A stretch of 7,898 nucleotides of DNA from an uncultured Blautia sp. GTDB taxonomy: Bacteria; Bacillota; Clostridia; Lachnospirales; Lachnospiraceae. Below are positions 5,667-7,898 of this stretch, in pieces (positions within the stretch are counted from its first letter, which is position 1; each line of letters opens with the position of its first letter). Location: contig CALIZJ010000262.1 of assembly GCA_938028845.1 (NCBI GenBank), positions 1-7,898 of the forward strand, written 5' to 3'. The notes beneath the pieces were generated by a model. It ran no database searches, had not been told where the DNA came from, and saw nothing but the letters and a program-made list of their open reading frames with translations. Made by a program: the position numbers and the translations under genes.

Positions 5667-6956
5667 TCATTTATAATAATCAAAATCAAAGCCATACATG
5701 CGGACAGTGTCTCCTTCTTCAATCCCTGCATTTTCAAGGGCATCCAGGATACCGCCGTCTTTTAGGAATTTCTGGAAAAAGGCAAATCCTTTTTCAGAAT
5801 CCAGATTCGTATAGCCCAGCATCTTTTCAATTTTCGGACCTTCCACTATAAAGACTTTCGGGTCTTCTTCGTCATTCACTACTGTAAATGGAAGATTTTC
5901 TGTGATAAGCTCTTCTTCCGGGAAAAATTCCTGTTCAAATACAATAGGTTCAAGTTCGACTTGAGAAAGAAGTTCTTTCACGTAATATAAAAGCTCTTTT
6001 ACGCCCTGTCCGGAGACAGCGGAAATAGGAAATACCCGGATTCCTTTAGGCTCAAATTCCTGTTTCAGCTTATCTACAGGACTTTCCTCTTCTCCATAGA
6101 TGCAGTCGATCTTATTGGCAGCGATCACCTGGGGCCTTTTTGCGATCTCAGGATTGTATGCTTCTAATTCTTTATTGATCTTATACACATCTTCTATGGG
6201 ATCCCGTCCTTCTGTGGAAGCTGCGTCTACAATATGGATCATAACCCTGGTCCGCTCGATATGGCGCAGAAATTCATGTCCCAGTCCCACGCCTTCTGAT
6301 GCGCCTTCTACCAGTCCGGGAATATCTGCAATCACAAAACCGCCGTTATCCGTATCTACCACGCCAAGATTTGGGCTTAAAGTAGTAAAATGATAATTGG
6401 CAATCTTAGGCTGCGCGTTTGTTACTCGGGATAAAAAGGTGGATTTTCCCACGTTTGGGAAACCGATCAGTCCTACGTCGGCAATCACCTTTAACTCCAG
6501 CATGATCTCCAGCTCCTGAGCCGGCTGTCCTGGCTGGGCGTATTTGGGAACCTGCATGGTGGCTGTCGCATAGTGCTGGTTGCCTTTTCCGCCCCGTCCG
6601 CCTTTCAGCACGATCTGCCGCTGATTTTCTCCTGACATATCTGCAATGACTTTTCCAGACGCTGCATCCATGATCACAGTCCCTTCCGGAACTTTAAGGA
6701 TCACGTCTGTTCCGTCAGCGCCATGACAGCGCCGTTTTCCGCCTTCTTTTCCATCTTCGGCTTTATATTTTCTCTTATGCCGGTAGTCGCCCAGGGTGTT
6801 TTGTCCTTTGTCGATCTCAAAGATAACATCCCCGCCTTTCCCACCGTCGCCGCCGTCCGGTCCGCCGTTGGGAACATACAATTCACGGCGGAAGCTCACA
6901 TGTCCATCGCCGCCCTTTCCTGAGCGGATAATGATTTTCGCTCTGTCTGCAAACAT
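5667..6956 (-). CDS. obgE: Obg-family GTPase, 50S assembly and stress regulator
   Basis: A 429-residue GTPase, the usual Firmicutes Obg length (often 428). It binds the large subunit late in assembly and senses GTP/ppGpp. The Gly-rich Obg fold spans 1-158 (FADRAKIIIRSGKGGDG, then NGGPDGGDGGKGG). The G domain has Walker A GFPNVGKST (165-173), switch-I TT (191-192), DIPG (211-214), NKID (281-284) and SAVSG (312-316). The C-terminal OCT domain runs about 345-429. ATG 6956 is chosen because the family begins MFxDxxKI and GAGG stands 6 nt upstream; the in-frame extension to a TTG at 7022 reads through the hairpin and has no family similarity. It lies 70 nt after rpmA, a gap with a terminator-like hairpin that may set its level below that of the ribosomal proteins. 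Confidence 0.98.
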   Translation of the reverse strand: MFADRAKIIIRSGKGGDGHVSFRRELYVPNGGPDGGDGGKGGDVIFEIDKGQNTLGDYRHKRKYKAEDGKEGGKRRCHGADGTDVILKVPEGTVIMDAASGKVIADMSGENQRQIVLKGGRGGKGNQHYATATMQVPKYAQPGQPAQELEIMLELKVIADVGLIGFPNVGKSTFLSRVTNAQPKIANYHFTTLSPNLGVVDTDNGGFVIADIPGLVEGASEGVGLGHEFLRHIERTRVMIHIVDAASTEGRDPIEDVYKINKELEAYNPEIAKRPQVIAANKIDCIYGEEESPVDKLKQEFEPKGIRVFPISAVSGQGVKELLYYVKELLSQVELEPIVFEQEFFPEEELITENLPFTVVNDEEDPKVFIVEGPKIEKMLGYTNLDSEKGFAFFQKFLKDGGILDALENAGIEEGDTVRMYGFDFDYYK

Positions 6957-6960
6957 ATGA

Positions 6961-6967
6961 CACCTCT
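6961..6967 (-). promoter_or_regulatory. Ribosome binding site fixing the obgE start
   Basis: AGAGGTG on the minus strand stands just before TCAT-ATG (GAGG to ATG is 6 nt). It supports ATG 6956 over the 22-codon extension. Confidence 0.7.
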
Positions 6968-6977
6968 GTCTATAATC

Positions 6978-7015
6978 TAAAAGAAAGGCTCCAAACCTAT
7001 GCGATTTGAAGCCTT
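6978..7015 (-). terminator. Terminator-like hairpin between rpmA and obgE (possible attenuator)
   Basis: On the minus strand AAGGCTTCAAA (7015-7005) pairs over 11 positions, with one G-T wobble, with TTTGGAGCCTT (6995-6985) around a 9-nt loop, then TCTTTTA follows. The T tract is short and interrupted, so partial rather than full termination is expected. Since obgE has no obvious strong promoter of its own, readthrough could supply it. Confidence 0.65.
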
Positions 7016-7026
7016 CTGTCAACTCA

Positions 7027-7314
7027 TTACTCTGCCTCTACTGGTACGATAGAAACCTGTTTCTTATCGCGACCCTTTCTGGTGTATCTTACTACACCGT
7101 CTGTCAGTGCAAATAAAGTATAATCTTTTCCACAGCCAACATTCACACCTGGGTGAATTCTGGTTCCGCGCTGTCTGTAAAGAATGTTTCCAGCTTTTAC
7201 AAACTGTCCGTCTGCTCTTTTCGCGCCTAATCTTTTAGATTCGGAGTCACGGCCGTTCTTTGTGGAACCAACACCTTTTTTATGTGCGAATAACTGAAGG
7301 TTCATTTTCATCAT
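7027..7314 (-). CDS. rpmA: Large-subunit ribosomal protein bL27 with cleavable N-terminal extension
   Basis: A 95-residue L27. The N-terminus MMKMNLQLFA-HKKGVGSTKNGRDS contains the Firmicutes extension that Prp removes between FA and HKKG (after residue 10), exposing the tail that reaches the peptidyl-transferase centre. The remaining body (SKRLGAKRADGQ, RQRGTRIHPG, GKDYTLFAL) is canonical. Three close ATGs exist; the first (7314) is chosen by spacing, 9 nt from AAGGAGG. That ribosome binding site lies inside the last codons of prp (gag gtg taa), and only 4 nt separate the two genes, so expression is coupled to the protease. Confidence 0.98.
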   Translation of the reverse strand: MMKMNLQLFAHKKGVGSTKNGRDSESKRLGAKRADGQFVKAGNILYRQRGTRIHPGVNVGCGKDYTLFALTDGVVRYTRKGRDKKQVSIVPVEAE

Positions 7315-7318
7315 ATCG

Positions 7319-7639
7319 TTACACCTCCTTGACTTTTACTGTCAAAAATCGATTCTTATAGCTTTTTTCAATTTCTGTCAAGCCGAGAATTAGGGAGTCC
7401 ATAAGAAGCTCTCCCTGTTTCGTGACAGGCTTTTTAAAACGAAATGACACAAAACCATCTTCTTCCCTGACTTCTATCTCATCCTCTGTAAAACGTTCTA
7501 TGGAATTTACAGTGTTAATGATCAAAGCGGAAACCGCTGCACAGACAATATCCTGTCCATGTTTTGCGTATCCGGCATGTCCTTTCGATAAGAAACTCAC
7601 GTAAGCCTTGTTTTTCTTCTCAACTGTAACTGTGATCAT
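7319..7639 (-). CDS. prp: Prp, cysteine protease that matures ribosomal protein L27
   Basis: A 106-residue protein of the YsxB/Prp family. The catalytic pair is visible in the signature KGHAGYAKHGQDIVCAAVSAL: His21 and Cys33, equivalent to the His22/Cys34 described for Staphylococcus aureus Prp. Prp cuts the L27 N-terminal extension, and its target (NLQLFA-HKKG) is encoded immediately downstream. It sits between rplU and rpmA, the standard Firmicutes position, 12 nt after rplU. The upstream site (CCGGTGTCAGT-ATG) is weak, which fits low protease output relative to the two ribosomal proteins; that is inference. Confidence 0.96.
   Translation of the reverse strand: MITVTVEKKNKAYVSFLSKGHAGYAKHGQDIVCAAVSALIINTVNSIERFTEDEIEVREEDGFVSFRFKKPVTKQGELLMDSLILGLTEIEKSYKNRFLTVKVKEV
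7324..7330 (-). promoter_or_regulatory. Ribosome binding site of rpmA embedded in the end of prp
   Basis: AAGGAGG overlaps the final sense codons of prp and precedes the first rpmA ATG by 9 nt. It is much stronger than the site before prp. Confidence 0.8.
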
Positions 7640-7651
7640 ACTGACACCGGA

Positions 7652-7898
7652 TTATCCGTTGATCTTTTCGATCTTCACTTTCGTGAACTGCTGTCTGTGA
7701 CCGTTTTTCTTGTGATATCCAGTTTTTCTTTTGTACTTGTAAACGATAACTTTTTTGGCTTTACCGTTTTCAACTACAGAAGCGGTAACACTGGCATTAG
7801 CTACATCTGCGCCTACTTTTAATCCGTTATCGCTTACTGCGAGTACGTTATCAAAAGTAACGGTTTCACCAGCTTCAACACCGAGCTTTTCAACTCTG
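7652..7898 (-). CDS. rplU: Large-subunit ribosomal protein bL21, C-terminal part (5' end outside window)
   Basis: The last 81 codons of L21 read in from the right edge; about 20 N-terminal residues are missing compared with the usual 100-103. The fragment begins RVEKLGVEAGETVTF and ends with the strongly conserved 23S-binding tail KYKRKTGYHKKNGHRQQ, then FTKVKIEKING. It is the first gene of the operon seen here; its promoter and any L21 leader RNA lie outside the window. Confidence 0.98.
   Translation of the reverse strand, partial: RVEKLGVEAGETVTFDNVLAVSDNGLKVGADVANASVTASVVENGKAKKVIVYKYKRKTGYHKKNGHRQQFTKVKIEKING

Noticed and set aside
6957..7022. A 22-residue N-terminal extension of Obg from TTG 7022
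   Set aside because: It would be encoded by the hairpin region, lacks a ribosome binding site and family similarity; ATG 6956 has both.
1..7898. CRISPR array, tRNA, rRNA, insertion sequence, phage or defence genes
   Set aside because: Read on both strands; no direct-repeat array, cloverleaf, transposase-like frame or terminal inverted repeats were seen. All long frames are accounted for by conserved chromosomal genes and the protease.

Overview
The window looks like a chromosomal segment of a low-GC, Gram-positive gut-type Clostridia, most likely a Lachnospiraceae member (Blautia/Dorea/Mediterraneibacter-like). Reasons: an L27 with the cleavable Firmicutes N-terminal extension next to its Prp protease, a LexA of Bacillus/Clostridia type, strong GGAGG Shine-Dalgarno sites, no spo0B between rpmA and obgE, and a secreted papain-like protease with C-terminal beta-sandwich modules of the kind common in Lachnospiraceae. 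The genus call is inference; no rRNA is present.

Layout, left to right. (1) 1-259, minus: the 5' end of a membrane-anchored HlyD/adaptor-like gene, with a TTG start, its own promoter and a strong ribosome binding site. (2) 392-2809, minus: an 805-residue secreted C1A (papain-like) cysteine protease with an acidic, repeat-bearing N-terminal stretch, a complete Gln/Cys/His/Asn active site, a probable lectin-like beta domain and two fibronectin-III-like repeats; it has its own promoter (TTGCAA-17-TATAAT) and terminator. (3) 2810-2987: divergent regulatory region with a 27-bp imperfect dyad that resembles two weak LexA boxes. (4) 2988-3608, plus: lexA. (5) 3650-3682: a bidirectional terminator shared by lexA and the operon arriving from the right. 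(6) 3725-7898, minus: one long operon in transcription order rplU (cut by the window edge) - prp - rpmA - obgE - yhbY - nadD - yqeK - rsfS.

The operon is mainly about making and controlling the large ribosomal subunit: L21 and L27, the protease that matures L27, the Obg assembly GTPase, the YhbY RNA-binding assembly factor and the RsfS silencing factor that blocks subunit joining. Within it sit two nucleotide-metabolism enzymes, NadD (NAD synthesis) and YqeK (probable Ap4A hydrolase). Genes are tightly spaced (1-nt overlap to about 20 nt) except rpmA-obgE, where a 70-nt gap holds a terminator-like hairpin; this is the position spo0B occupies in Bacillus.

Most of the window is ordinary conserved housekeeping. 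I see no CRISPR array, tRNA, rRNA, insertion sequence or evident defence system. The less described parts are the secreted protease (its D-x-S-x-F acidic repeat and atypical residues before the catalytic Cys), the lexA/protease divergent region, and the hairpin before obgE.
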